From Mycolicibacterium sp. YH-1 (lineage in GTDB: Bacteria > Actinomycetota > Actinomycetes > Mycobacteriales > Mycobacteriaceae): a DNA stretch of 64,000 nucleotides. Positions within the stretch are counted from its first letter, which is position 1; every line of letters begins with the position of its first letter. This document shows, one piece after another, positions 1 through 8,971 of this stretch. The position numbers were made by a program, and so were the translations under genes. The notes beneath the pieces were generated by a model, which was given only the letters and a program-made list of their open reading frames with translations, was not told the origin of the DNA and searched no databases. The stretch is from positions 3,596,001 through 3,660,000 of the forward strand of contig NZ_CP092915.1 of assembly GCF_022557175.1 (NCBI RefSeq). The letters are read 5' to 3'.

Positions 1-1413
1 CCGAGACGCCTCAGAATCGGATGCCACACAGACGATGTCGACGTGTATGCCGAGATTGTGTGTAACGTCATTGGTGGCGCTGCGCCACGTCTCGGAATCG
101 GTGACCAGTGTCCAGTGGTACCCGAATGTGTCGAGCGTCGAACGGTGCGGGTCGATCCACACGTGTGGTGCTCGGGTGCCGGGTTGCCCGGCCCACTCGT
201 CGGGTGTCCGGGCTGCCGGGAGCTCCGGGCCGACGTCGGGGAGTGCCGCGGAGCGGTAGAGCTGGCCGAGTTCCATCGCGACGTCGTCGATGATCTCTTC
301 TGCTGGTGTGGACGCGTCGCCGTAGGCCTTGTAGTCGTCGTGGGCGAAGATCTGGTTGTGGCGCAGCCACGCGACGGGCCGTCGCTCTGCGTCATAGGTG
401 TCCAGGAGTGGCGCCTCGCTACGGCCTGCGTGGACCGCGGCGAGTTTCCAGGCGAGGTTGTGCGCGTCACCGATTCCGGTGTTCGCACCGTACCCGCCGC
501 GGCTAGGCGGGAGCTGGTGTGCGGCATCACCGATGAGGAACACCCGCCCGCAGCTGAAGTGATCGGCGATGAGCGCCGACAACTCCCAGCGTCCGGTGGT
601 GATCAGTTCGATCGGCAGGTCGTCTATCCCGGTGGCGCGGCGGATCGCGGCGCGCTGCTCGTCGTCGCTGCGGTCGCGGTCATCGGTGAGCATGAGCACC
701 CAGCGACCGTCGGAGTAGGTCGTCAGGAAGGCATCGAAGCCTGGTTGCTCGATTTCGAATTGCACGATGCCGTGGCGCAGATGGTGCTCAAGTTCTGGCG
801 CGCGAAACAGGATGCTGCGCCGGACGGACAACAGTCCTCGGCCGGTGCGTCCGATGCGGAGTCTGTCCCGAATTGAGCTGTTGGCTCCGTCTGCTGCGAT
901 CAGATAATCGGCCTTGATGTGGTATTCGCTGCCGTCGGCGCGCCTGCGCAGCGTGACGGTGACTCCACGTTCATCGTCCTGGAAGGAGATGAGTTCGGTA
1001 CCTAGCCGTAGGTCTGCGCCGAGTTCTACGGCGCGCCGCCGCAGAATGGGTTCCAAGCCGTCCTGTGCGATCGCACTAGCGTGTACCGGTGAATGGTCGC
1101 TCACTTTCGACGCACTGGATTCCGTTGGCGACCAGGGGTATTCCTCGAACCAGGAGCCCGTGAGACTCTCGACTCGAGCGCGCCGCGGCGGGCCACCCTG
1201 CGTGCTTTGTGGTAGCTCGATCCCGACACTGCGGAACAGTTCCATCGTGCGCGTGGTATAGCCGATGGCGCGCGGGTGCAGAGCGCTGCCTGAGTGCCGC
1301 TCGACGAGGACCGTCGGAACCCCCTGCGAGGCAAGAAATACCGCCGCTGTCAGCCCCACCAGGCTGCCGCCGACGAGAACGACGGTCGTCTCTTCTGCGG
1401 GTGTCTCATCCAT
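1..1413 (-). CDS. FAD-dependent aromatic-type monooxygenase (3' end off window)
   Basis: Flavoprotein hydroxylase of the PHBH fold; enzymes of this family use NAD(P)H and O2 to hydroxylate aromatic or polyketide-like substrates in the cytoplasm. The start is the ATG at 1411-1413. An N-terminal Rossmann FAD motif is visible (VLVGGSLVGLTAA, with the usual GxGxxG degenerated to GGSLVG), followed by the mid-protein DG motif (IAADGANSSIRDRL) and the GD motif (FLIGDAAHQLPPSRGGYGAN) that binds the FAD ribityl. The reading frame is open to the left edge, so the C terminus is missing from the window. It is divergent from a TetR gene 77 bp away, with a palindrome between them, so it is probably that regulator's target. 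The substrate cannot be read from the sequence. Confidence 0.88.
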   Translation of the reverse strand, partial: MDETPAEETTVVLVGGSLVGLTAAVFLASQGVPTVLVERHSGSALHPRAIGYTTRTMELFRSVGIELPQSTQGGPPRRARVESLTGSWFEEYPWSPTESSASKVSDHSPVHASAIAQDGLEPILRRRAVELGADLRLGTELISFQDDERGVTVTLRRRADGSEYHIKADYLIAADGANSSIRDRLRIGRTGRGLLSVRRSILFRAPELEHHLRHGIVQFEIEQPGFDAFLTTYSDGRWVLMLTDDRDRSDDEQRAAIRRATGIDDLPIELITTGRWELSALIADHFSCGRVFLIGDAAHQLPPSRGGYGANTGIGDAHNLAWKLAAVHAGRSEAPLLDTYDAERRPVAWLRHNQIFAHDDYKAYGDASTPAEEIIDDVAMELGQLYRSAALPDVGPELPAARTPDEWAGQPGTRAPHVWIDPHRSTLDTFGYHWTLVTDSETWRSATNDVTHNLGIHVDIVCVASDSEASR

Positions 1414-1454
1414 GTGCGCTCCTCTGATAACCGTTAAGGGAATAAAGTTATATA

Positions 1455-1472
1455 CTCAGTAATGTTACTGAG
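1455..1472. promoter_or_regulatory. Palindromic operator candidate, monooxygenase/TetR intergenic region
   Basis: Perfect inverted repeat CTCAGTAA-TG-TTACTGAG in the 77-bp divergent intergenic region, beside an AT-rich stretch (TTATATACT) that could be a -10 element. Size and position suit a TetR operator controlling both directions. Binding is inferred, not shown. Confidence 0.6.
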
Positions 1473-1490
1473 CAAATTGCGTGACGCGGT

Positions 1491-2096
1491 ATGGTGAACG
1501 TGATGACTACTGAGGTGCTGGGCCGACGCGAGCGCAAGAACGCCCAGACGCGTCGCGCTCTCGCCGAGGCCGCCGAGCGGTTGTTCTTGGACCGAGGTTA
1601 TGACGCCGTCGCGGTCAAGGACATCGCCGACGAGGTCGACGTCTCGGTGCCCACCCTGTTCAAGCACGTTCCCGACGGGAAGCCGGCGGTGATGTTCGAC
1701 GACGGCGTGGAGCGACGAGAGAGTCTGCTCGCCGCCGTCCACGACCGGCCGGGGGGTGTTTCGGTGATCGCTGCGCTGCGGGATTTCATGGCCGGGCGTG
1801 GACCATTCGAGCAGAATCCGTCGCCGGCGTTTCGACGGCGCACCGAGCTGATCATGGGCACTCCCGCCTTGAGGGAGTACTCGCGAAAGCTCTGGATCCG
1901 TTGCGAGGCACCGCTTGCCGAAGCCCTAGCGACCGAATTGGGTCGTCCGGCAGACGACGTGACGGCGCGTGCCGCCGCCCGTTACGTACTGGAGATCCCA
2001 CAGTTCGTCGGTGACGAACCCGAACCCCGCACAGCGTTGGATGCGATCTTCGATCTCCTCGAGCATGGGTTACCAGCGCCCCATGTCACATCATGA
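1491..2096 (+). CDS. TetR/AcrR family transcriptional regulator
   Basis: One-component repressor of about 200 aa. The N-terminal helix-turn-helix spans roughly residues 12-60 ([20 protein letters not shown], then the [19 protein letters not shown] recognition region); the rest is the ligand-binding, dimerisation domain. ATG at 1491 is used; an ATG four codons later is also possible. It is divergent from the flavin monooxygenase with a perfect palindrome between them, the usual arrangement for local autorepression plus control of the neighbour. Its 3' end overlaps the end of the convergent FadE5-like gene by 6 bp. The ligand is unknown. Confidence 0.9.
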   Translation: MVNVMTTEVLGRRERKNAQTRRALAEAAERLFLDRGYDAVAVKDIADEVDVSVPTLFKHVPDGKPAVMFDDGVERRESLLAAVHDRPGGVSVIAALRDFMAGRGPFEQNPSPAFRRRTELIMGTPALREYSRKLWIRCEAPLAEALATELGRPADDVTARAAARYVLEIPQFVGDEPEPRTALDAIFDLLEHGLPAPHVTS

Positions 2097-3932
2097 ATGG
2101 AACGCGGCTTCGTCGAGTTCCATCACGTCGTTGTCAAGGTTCTCCACGATGCTGCGAGTGCTGGTGAGCAGCGGCAGAAAGTTCTTCGCGAAGGACGACG
2201 CCACCGCGATCTTGCCCAGATAGAACTCGCGATCGGGATCACCGTCGCCGTTGTCGAGCGCGTTGTGCGCCACCTGTGCCTGCTTGGCGAGCAACCAGCC
2301 GATCATCAGGTCGCCGACGCTCATCAGGAAGCGCACCGAGCCAAGACCGACCTTGTAGATGTTCGCGGCGTCTTCCTGCGCAGCCATCAGGTAGCCGGTC
2401 AGTGAGGCGGCCATGCCCTGCACGTCGACCAGGGCCGTCGCCAGCAGTTCGCGCTCAGTCTTGAGGCGGCCGTTACCGGACTCGTTCTTGACGAAGGTGT
2501 CGATCTGTCCGGCGACGTGGGCCAGTGCCACACCCTTGTCGCGGATGATCTTGCGGAAGAAGAAGTCCTGCGCCTGGATGGCGGTGGTGCCTTCGTAGAG
2601 CGAGTCGATCTTGGCGTCACGGATGTACTGCTCGATCGGGTAGTCCTGCAGGAAGCCGGATCCGCCGAAGGTCTGCAGGCTCTCGGTGAGCTTGGCGTAC
2701 GCCTGCTCGGAACCGACACCCTTGACGATCGGCAGCAGCAGATCGTTGACCCTGCCCGCCAGTTCTGGGTCGACACCGTGCACGGCCCGTGCTACGGAAA
2801 CGTCTTGATAGGTCGCGGTGTAGATGTAGAGGGCGCGTAGTCCTTCGGCGTAGGCCTTCTGTGTCATCAGCGAACGACGCACATCGGGATGACAGATGAT
2901 GGGCACACGCGACGCGGCGGGGTCCGTCATCTGCGTCAGGTCGGCGCCCTGAATACGGCTCTTGGCGTATTCGAGAGCGTTGAGGTAACCCGTCGACAGC
3001 GTGGCAATGGCCTTGGTGCCGACCAGCATTCGGGCTTGTTCGATGACGTCGAACATCTGCGCGATGCCGTCGTGGACCTCGCCGACCAACCAACCCTTGG
3101 CGGGCACGCCGTGCTGACCGAAGGTCAGCTCACATGTCGCCGAGGCTTTGAGGCCCATCTTATGCTCGACGTTGGTGACGAAGGCGCCGTTGCGCTCACC
3201 GGGTTCGCCGGTTTCGGGGTCGAAGTGGAACTTCGGCACGAAGAACAGCGATAGACCCTTGGTGCCCGGGCCGGCGCCTTCGGGGCGCGCCAGTACCAGA
3301 TGCATGATGTTCTCGAACAAGTCGTCGGAGTCGGCAGAGGTGATGAACCGCTTGACGCCGTCGATGTGCCAGGAGCCGTCCTCCTGCTTGACCGCCTTGG
3401 TACGACCGGCGCCGACATCGGAACCCGCGTCGGGCTCGGTAAGCACCATGGTGCCGCCCCAGCCGCGCTCAGCGGCGATGATGGCCCACTTCTTCTGCTC
3501 TTCGGTGGCCAGCTTGTGGAAAATACTCGCGAAGCCTGCACCGCCTATGTAGAAGAACACCGCGGGGTGTGCGCCCAAGATGAGCTCCTGCAAACCCCAT
3601 ACCAGTACCTTCGGCATCGGCGTGCCGCCCACTTCTTCAGCGATACCCATCTTGGCCCAGCCGCCGTCGAGAACCGCGCGCACCGACCTTTTGAACGGTT
3701 CGGATAACTTCACCGTGTGAGACTCCGGATCGAAAGTCGGCGGATGGCGGTCACTCTCGACGAAGGACTCGGCCACAACATTCTCGCTGAGCCGGCTGAC
3801 CTCTGCAATCAGTTCTCGCAGATTCTCCGGATCCAGATCGCTGTAGGCCGGAGCCTCCGTCACTCGATGCCACGGAAGAACTTCGAGGAGATTGAATTGC
3901 AGGTCACGGACCGGAGGTTTGTAATGGCTCAC
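2091..3932 (-). CDS. fadE5: FadE5-like acyl-CoA dehydrogenase
   Basis: Large (613 aa) acyl-CoA dehydrogenase that closely matches my recollection of mycobacterial FadE5 throughout: an MSHYK start, the FAD-binding stretch [45 protein letters not shown], and the C-terminal [23 protein letters not shown] followed by [17 protein letters not shown]. FadE5 enzymes oxidise saturated acyl-CoAs to trans-2-enoyl-CoAs using FAD, passing electrons to ETF. The start is a GTG at 3932 that overlaps the stop of the upstream SDR gene (GTGA), so it is the third gene of an FMO-SDR-FadE operon. It may be a paralogue rather than the orthologue of M. tuberculosis fadE5, because its context here is different. Confidence 0.92.
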   Translation of the reverse strand: MSHYKPPVRDLQFNLLEVLPWHRVTEAPAYSDLDPENLRELIAEVSRLSENVVAESFVESDRHPPTFDPESHTVKLSEPFKRSVRAVLDGGWAKMGIAEEVGGTPMPKVLVWGLQELILGAHPAVFFYIGGAGFASIFHKLATEEQKKWAIIAAERGWGGTMVLTEPDAGSDVGAGRTKAVKQEDGSWHIDGVKRFITSADSDDLFENIMHLVLARPEGAGPGTKGLSLFFVPKFHFDPETGEPGERNGAFVTNVEHKMGLKASATCELTFGQHGVPAKGWLVGEVHDGIAQMFDVIEQARMLVGTKAIATLSTGYLNALEYAKSRIQGADLTQMTDPAASRVPIICHPDVRRSLMTQKAYAEGLRALYIYTATYQDVSVARAVHGVDPELAGRVNDLLLPIVKGVGSEQAYAKLTESLQTFGGSGFLQDYPIEQYIRDAKIDSLYEGTTAIQAQDFFFRKIIRDKGVALAHVAGQIDTFVKNESGNGRLKTERELLATALVDVQGMAASLTGYLMAAQEDAANIYKVGLGSVRFLMSVGDLMIGWLLAKQAQVAHNALDNGDGDPDREFYLGKIAVASSFAKNFLPLLTSTRSIVENLDNDVMELDEAAFHS

Positions 3933-4771
3933 GGCTTCCTTTCTTGCGTTGGGCTCGTTGATGGTGAGCGATCGAATGGGCGAGGAGATTCAATGCCGTT
4001 GTCGCGCCGGTACTTCGCGGCACCTGACGCCGCTCGTCGCTCCAGGAGCGGTCGGATGCGCTGCAGTACAGCCGGACTCAATCCGACGAGCTTCACCAGT
4101 GGTCCGTCGATTCGAGGCAGGCTGGTTTCCAGGCATGGGCGGTCAAGGTTGGCCACGACGGCATTGGCGACGACTTCCGGGGCGAGTGGCGCACTCAGGA
4201 AGTTCAACGCCGATCCGCCATTGGCGGCCTCATGTCGCAACATCGGCGTATCGACAGCACCGGGATGTACCAAGCTGATATGCACCCCGGTTTCCTTCTG
4301 CCGCAATGACAAAGCGAGCATGAAGGCACGTAGGCCGGCTTTCGATGCACAATACCCGGGACTCTCGGCCAGGGGCAGCATGGATGCCAGAGATGCCACG
4401 GAAACGACATGGCCGCGCGCCTGTCGCAGCAGTGGGAACAGCGCCCATGTCAGCAACATGGGGGCCTGGAGATTGACCTGCTGTTCACGGCGCATCATGT
4501 CCGGGTCAACTGCCTCGAGTGGACCGGTGAGCACGATGCCGGCATTGTTGACCAGCAGATCGCAGCGTTCGCCGGCAGAGTTAACGGCTTCCAACACCCG
4601 CAGGTAAAAGCGAGGGTCGGTCAGGTCGGCGTGAACAGGCGTGACGCCGGACGGAAGCCCACCCAAACCGACGACGTCGACCGCGAGAACCTGATAGCCG
4701 CGGTTGATCAGTTGGCCACAGACGGCTGAACCAATCGCCCCCGCCGCTCCTGTGACGACCGCAGTCTTCAT
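3929..4771 (-). CDS. Short-chain dehydrogenase/reductase (SDR)
   Basis: Classical SDR of 280 aa, an NAD(P)-dependent oxidoreductase acting on an alcohol or ketone. The N-terminal cofactor motif is TGAAGAIG (third glycine of the usual motif replaced), NNAG appears mid-protein, and the catalytic Ser lies in [11 protein letters not shown], with Tyr and Lys in YCASK. Start ATG at 4771 is chosen because it overlaps the stop of the FMO gene (ATGA) and places the Rossmann strand at the N terminus; longer upstream starts would add a non-homologous tail. Its stop overlaps the FadE5-like start. A likely role is oxidation or reduction of the FMO product before acyl-CoA metabolism (inference from the operon). 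Confidence 0.9.
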   Translation of the reverse strand: MKTAVVTGAAGAIGSAVCGQLINRGYQVLAVDVVGLGGLPSGVTPVHADLTDPRFYLRVLEAVNSAGERCDLLVNNAGIVLTGPLEAVDPDMMRREQQVNLQAPMLLTWALFPLLRQARGHVVSVASLASMLPLAESPGYCASKAGLRAFMLALSLRQKETGVHISLVHPGAVDTPMLRHEAANGGSALNFLSAPLAPEVVANAVVANLDRPCLETSLPRIDGPLVKLVGLSPAVLQRIRPLLERRAASGAAKYRRDNGIESPRPFDRSPSTSPTQERKP

Positions 4772-6138
4772 GTCGACACCGCTTCCTTGTTGGCGGTGGT
4801 CCGCAGAGCGTCGAACATGCCGGGGGCAAGGTCGTGCCAGCCCATGCATGTGCGCACGGCAGCCAGGTAGCGACGGTAGGCGCGGGCGTCGACATAAGAA
4901 GAATGCCGGGCCGACTTCAGAAAGTCGATGCCGCCGCTGAGATCTGGGCGATCGCTGGCGATCAGCCGATCAAATGTGGCCGCGCGGCCAGGGGCGTGTT
5001 GTTGATCGTGAAGGTACTGTGCCACCACATTGCTGACGTGATCGAACACGGTATACGCGCTCGAGTTGATCTCCAGGTACCCCAGTCCAATTACGTTGCG
5101 GCAATCCCGGTTGAAAGTCGACAAATAGAGATCCGGCCGGCCGTCGCGCCACTGGAAATACTTCTCGTCCATGTAGGGGATGGACCAGTCATAGCCGGTG
5201 GCGTAGAGAACCAGATCGATTTTCTCGGTGCCGCCGTCGGTGAAATGGACTCGGTCGCCGTCCAAGCTCGCGATGTCCGGGCGGACAGCGATATCACCGT
5301 GCTGCAGGTAGTGCAGAAGTTGACTGTTCATCAGTGGGTGCGATTCGAACAGCTTGTGATCCGGCTTCGGCAGACCGTATCTGGTGAGATCACCGAGAAC
5401 TACCCGCAATAACGACTGCATCAGTGGTCGCATGACTCGGGTCGGCAGATCCGGTCCACGAGAACCGAGTTCGTCCGAGGGAATTCCGAACAGATGCTTC
5501 GGAATAACGTGATAGCCACGACGGACACTGACGAAGGCCGCCTCGGCATTGGCGGCAGCGTCACAGGCGATGTCGGCACCGGAGTTGCCCAGGCCGACAA
5601 CGAGCACCCGCTTTCCTCGGAACTCAGCGGGATCCCGGTAAGTAGACGAATGCCGGATCTCGCCTCCGAACTGCCCGGGATGTGCGGGACTGCGCGGAGA
5701 CCATGTGACACCGGTGGCGCAGATGACTCCCCGGTACCGGTGGCTGGCACCGTCGGCCAGCGTCACCTTCCAGGTGTCGCCGGCTCGTTCGACACGTGAG
5801 ACCGCACAATTGAAGCGGATCGCGGCACGCAGTCCATAGGTCTGAGCGAATTCCCTGGTGTATTTCAGGATCTGATGATTGCTCGGGTAATCGGGATAGG
5901 TGTCTGGCATCGGGAAGTCGAAGAAACCGGAGGTCTTTCGAGACGAGATGAAGTGAGCCGACTCGTACATCGGCGTGCCGGGGTTGTCGAGATCCCAAAT
6001 TCCGCCCACATCGGAATGCCGCTCATAGTGGTCGTAGGGGAGGCCGAGCCGTTTCAAAGCCCGGGCCGCGGAAAGCCCGGCTGGTCCGGCACCGACGATG
6101 CAGATACGGCCGCCTTCGTCGTTGGTGCTGTTGGTCAT
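4768..6138 (-). CDS. Flavin-containing monooxygenase (FMO/BVMO-like)
   Basis: A 456-aa class B flavoprotein monooxygenase. It has the FAD motif GAGPAG (residues 16-21), the FMO fingerprint F-G-G-E-I-R-H-S-S-T-Y (157-167) and the NADPH motif GLGNSG (182-187). Such enzymes oxygenate soft nucleophiles or ketones using NADPH and O2. It is first in a minus-strand operon with an SDR and a FadE5-like dehydrogenase, each overlapping the next by 4 bp, and divergent from an AraC regulator. The layout recalls the acid-induced mymA operon with its AraC regulator virS, where MymA is a related monooxygenase; orthology is not claimed. Confidence 0.9.
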   Translation of the reverse strand: MTNSTNDEGGRICIVGAGPAGLSAARALKRLGLPYDHYERHSDVGGIWDLDNPGTPMYESAHFISSRKTSGFFDFPMPDTYPDYPSNHQILKYTREFAQTYGLRAAIRFNCAVSRVERAGDTWKVTLADGASHRYRGVICATGVTWSPRSPAHPGQFGGEIRHSSTYRDPAEFRGKRVLVVGLGNSGADIACDAAANAEAAFVSVRRGYHVIPKHLFGIPSDELGSRGPDLPTRVMRPLMQSLLRVVLGDLTRYGLPKPDHKLFESHPLMNSQLLHYLQHGDIAVRPDIASLDGDRVHFTDGGTEKIDLVLYATGYDWSIPYMDEKYFQWRDGRPDLYLSTFNRDCRNVIGLGYLEINSSAYTVFDHVSNVVAQYLHDQQHAPGRAATFDRLIASDRPDLSGGIDFLKSARHSSYVDARAYRRYLAAVRTCMGWHDLAPGMFDALRTTANKEAVST

Positions 6139-6228
6139 GAGTCTCCTGTCGGCATCGCGAATGACTGCATTGAACGCGTCAGGGACTGGATGGTGGGAGG
6201 GCGATTCCGGCTAATGTGGGGGGCTAAC

Positions 6229-6246
6229 CGGACAAGACGGACAAGG
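6229..6246. promoter_or_regulatory. Tandem direct repeat in the FMO/AraC divergent promoter
   Basis: Two adjacent copies CGGACAAGA and CGGACAAGG (9-bp period) lie just upstream of the AraC start codon; two GGCTAA copies occur about 20-40 bp further upstream. AraC-family regulators commonly bind direct repeats, so these are candidate sites for the divergent operon and autoregulation. Assignment is by position only. Confidence 0.35.
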
Positions 6247-6253
6247 TGGTGTC

Positions 6254-7282
6254 ATGGCGCTTGACCCCCGGCTCGATGACGCAGTGATTCCGCCTTCCGT
6301 GCTGGCTGGTGTCGTGGAGATCGGTCAACGCGAAGGACTGCCTGTCGGGCCATGGTGCTCAGCTACCGGCATCTCACCGGAGCAACTCGTCACCTCCGAC
6401 AGCATCAAGGTCTCGTTTCGTCAGGCCGCGATGATTCTGCGACGCGCAGTTCGCGCCATACCCGACCGGCCACTCGGCATGCAGGTCGGAGGGCGCGACG
6501 TCTTGCTGACGTTCGGGATGCTCGGGGTAGCGATGCAGTCCTGCGCGACGGTCGCCGACGCGATGGTCCTCGGCATCGATCTGCACCAGGCTTCTGGCAG
6601 CTTGGTCGATATCGACGTCGAGGTCATCGGTGCCGAAGTCGTGCTCAGCGTGCATGAGCGTGCGCCCGAGCCGGAGCTGATCACGTTTCTCTGCGAGGAA
6701 GCCCTTTGCAGCACATGGCTGTTCATTCGCTCCGTGTTCGGAACCAGCATATCTCCAAAGTACGTCGAGCTTGCCTACCCCGCCCCGTCCTACGAACGAA
6801 AATACCGTCAAGTCTTCGGCTGCCCAGTGCAGTTCGGTGCCCCAGCCAACCGCATGGCCTTCAATTCGTCGGTGCTGGACGACCCGTTCCCTGCGCATCA
6901 CGAGCCCACTCGAGTGGCGGCCATCGATGCATGCCGGCGGCTCCTCGATCTGGAAGGCGCGCGATCAGACATCACCGTCGCGATCGAGGCACTGCTGACC
7001 CAGAATCTGCGACGGCCGGTGACCATGGCCGAAGCCGCCGATCACCTCAATGTCACGGAGCGCACCCTGCGCCGTCAACTTGACGCTGCCGGAGAACGTT
7101 TCAGCACTGTGCGTGACAGGGTCCGCGAGCGGCGGGCGACGTTCCTCTTGCGCGAGTCGACATTGACCGTGGACGCCATCGCCCGCCAGGTCGGCTTCAG
7201 CGAAGCGCGGGAGTTCCGCCGCGCCTACGTCCGGTGGACCGGACATCCGCCGACCTACCAGCGCCGCGTGAAGCGGTTGTAG
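6254..7282 (+). CDS. AraC-family transcriptional regulator (VirS/OruR-like)
   Basis: 342 aa. The N-terminal two-thirds is the arabinose-binding-like domain typical of VirS/OruR regulators (VSFRQAAMILRRAVRAIPD, PLGMQVGGRDVLLTFGMLGVAM). The C-terminal part (about residues 240-338) contains the two AraC helix-turn-helices: MAEAADHLNVTERTLRRQL and VDAIARQVGFSEAREFRRAYVRWTGHPPTYQR. Start ATG at 6254. It is divergent from the FMO-SDR-FadE5 operon and is its probable activator. The short 3' gap to the convergent MFS remnant contains nothing notable. Confidence 0.9.
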   Translation: MALDPRLDDAVIPPSVLAGVVEIGQREGLPVGPWCSATGISPEQLVTSDSIKVSFRQAAMILRRAVRAIPDRPLGMQVGGRDVLLTFGMLGVAMQSCATVADAMVLGIDLHQASGSLVDIDVEVIGAEVVLSVHERAPEPELITFLCEEALCSTWLFIRSVFGTSISPKYVELAYPAPSYERKYRQVFGCPVQFGAPANRMAFNSSVLDDPFPAHHEPTRVAAIDACRRLLDLEGARSDITVAIEALLTQNLRRPVTMAEAADHLNVTERTLRRQLDAAGERFSTVRDRVRERRATFLLRESTLTVDAIARQVGFSEAREFRRAYVRWTGHPPTYQRRVKRL

Positions 7283-7293
7283 CACACGGGTGA

Positions 7294-8064
7294 TCACGCG
7301 GTAGCGGCGCGCAGCCGCCAGGAGGGAAGGAGCAGCAGCCCAGTCAGGAAGGGGAGCACCGCGAACGAGTAGAACAGCACCTCTAGGCCGAAGAATCCTG
7401 GGATGAGTCCGCCTAAGACCACCCCGACCGCGCCCGACCCGTTGACGAATCCGACGGCGGCGCCGGCGTGCTCCTTGGTGCCGAAATCAACTGCTGCAGC
7501 GCCGGATATCACCGAGTCGGCGGCGTACATGGACACTCCGATGACGCCGAGGACGATCGCAATCATCATGACGTTCCCGGTTGACGTGAGCGGAATGAAA
7601 GCTGCCGCCGCGACAGCCAGGATGAACGTGCTGATTACCGTTGCGGGGATGCGACGTGACTGAAAAAGTCGATCCGAGGCCCAGCCGACGAGAATCGGCC
7701 CAAAGATGCCGCCGACGCCGAAGGCAACGGGGACAATGATCGCCTGGAGGTCGGTTACTTGCGGGGCCCGCTTGAGCACGATGATCGGTCCCCACATGAG
7801 AATTGCGTATCGAGACGGCTTGAGCAAAAAATAGGCGAAGCCGAGCCGGAGCACCATTTTTTCGCGCGCGGCAACCAAGAACGAATCACGTATGCCGCGA
7901 AGGACTCCGACCTGGTCGGGTTCGTCCGCGATAATCGATTCGTCGGGTCCGTCAACGATGTCAGCACTGTGTGTTTGGGTCACGGCGCTGGACTTCTTAT
8001 TGCGTTCGGCGACCCAACTGTCAAGATCGATGTCGCCCACGCCCGCCGCTTCCGGTGTATCGCG
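7294..8064 (-). pseudogene. Truncated MFS transporter (C-terminal half only)
   Basis: About 250 codons matching only the C-terminal half of an MFS permease: a hydrophilic central-loop sequence (GDIDLDSWVAERNKK...) followed by about six membrane segments, including VPVAFGVGGIFGPILVGWASDRLFQSRR, which is the loop motif of the second half. The first six helices are absent. The frame is open upstream only to a TAG near 8064, where sequence abruptly becomes the opposite-strand arylsulfatase remnant. A GTG at 8038-8040 could start a peptide, but a functional transporter is unlikely. It is interpreted as a gene broken at a deletion or recombination junction. Confidence 0.75.
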
Positions 8065-8960
8065 CTACGCACGTGACGCAGTACTTCGAGATGTTCTGCA
8101 ACCGCGGGATCTATCACAAGGGCTGGAGCGCGGTCACCAAGCACCGCACACCGCGGGCGATCGGCGGGGCGGCGATGCCGGCGCTCGACGACGACGTCTG
8201 GGAACTCTACGACGGCACCAAGGACTGGACCCAGGCCAACGACCTGGCCAAGGAGTACCCGGCGAAGCTGGCCGAACTGCAACGACTCTGGCTTATCGAA
8301 GCGGTCAAGTACAACGTGCTGCCACTCGACGATCGACAGATGGAACGGATGGATCCCGACACCGCCGGGCGACCAACGTTGATTAAAAGCAATTCCCAAT
8401 TGTTCTTCGCAGGCATGGGCCGACTCTCCGAGAACAGCGTCATCAACATCAAAAACATGTCGTTCGCTGTCACCTCCGAAGTCGAGGTGTCCGCCGGCGG
8501 CGCCGACGGCGTGATCATCGCCCAGTGCGGCCGGTTCGGCGGCTGGAGCCTCTACGCCACGGACGGCCGGGCCAAGTTCCACTACAACGTGTTAGGCATC
8601 AAGTCCTTCGACATCGTGGCGACGGAGCCGGTCCCGGCGGGCACTGTCCAGGTCCGCATGGAGTTCGACTATGACGGCGGCGGCATGGGCAAGGGCGGGA
8701 CTGTCACCCTGTTCTACGACGGCACCGAAGTCGGCAGGGGTCGAGTCGATCTCACCCAAGGCGTTGTCTTCTCCGCCGACGAAACCACCGACGTCGGCTA
8801 CGAATCCGGCACCACCGTCAGCCCCGACTACACCGCGCACACCAGCAGATTCAGTGGCACGGTCAACTGGGTGTGCATCGACCTCGGCGAGGACGCCAAG
8901 GACGCCGACCACTACCTCGACCCCGACGAACGCTTCCGCATCGCGGTCGCCCGGCAATAG
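8061..8960 (+). pseudogene. Arylsulfatase C-terminal remnant
   Basis: Roughly 300 codons that look like the C-terminal part of a large mycobacterial arylsulfatase: THVTQYFEMFCNRGIYHKGW, WELYDGTKDWTQANDLAKEYP, YNVLPLDDRQMERMDPDTAGRPT, GRLSENSVINIKNMSF and GVIIAQCGRFGGWSLYATDG, ending with RFRIAVARQ. The N-terminal catalytic domain with the C/S-x-P-x-R formylglycine site and most metal ligands is missing. Homology begins abruptly at about 8061-8073, where the opposite-strand MFS remnant also ends. The frame is otherwise uninterrupted, suggesting a fairly recent truncation. It cannot be an active sulfatase. Confidence 0.8.
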
Positions 8961-8971
8961 ATGCGCGCGGA

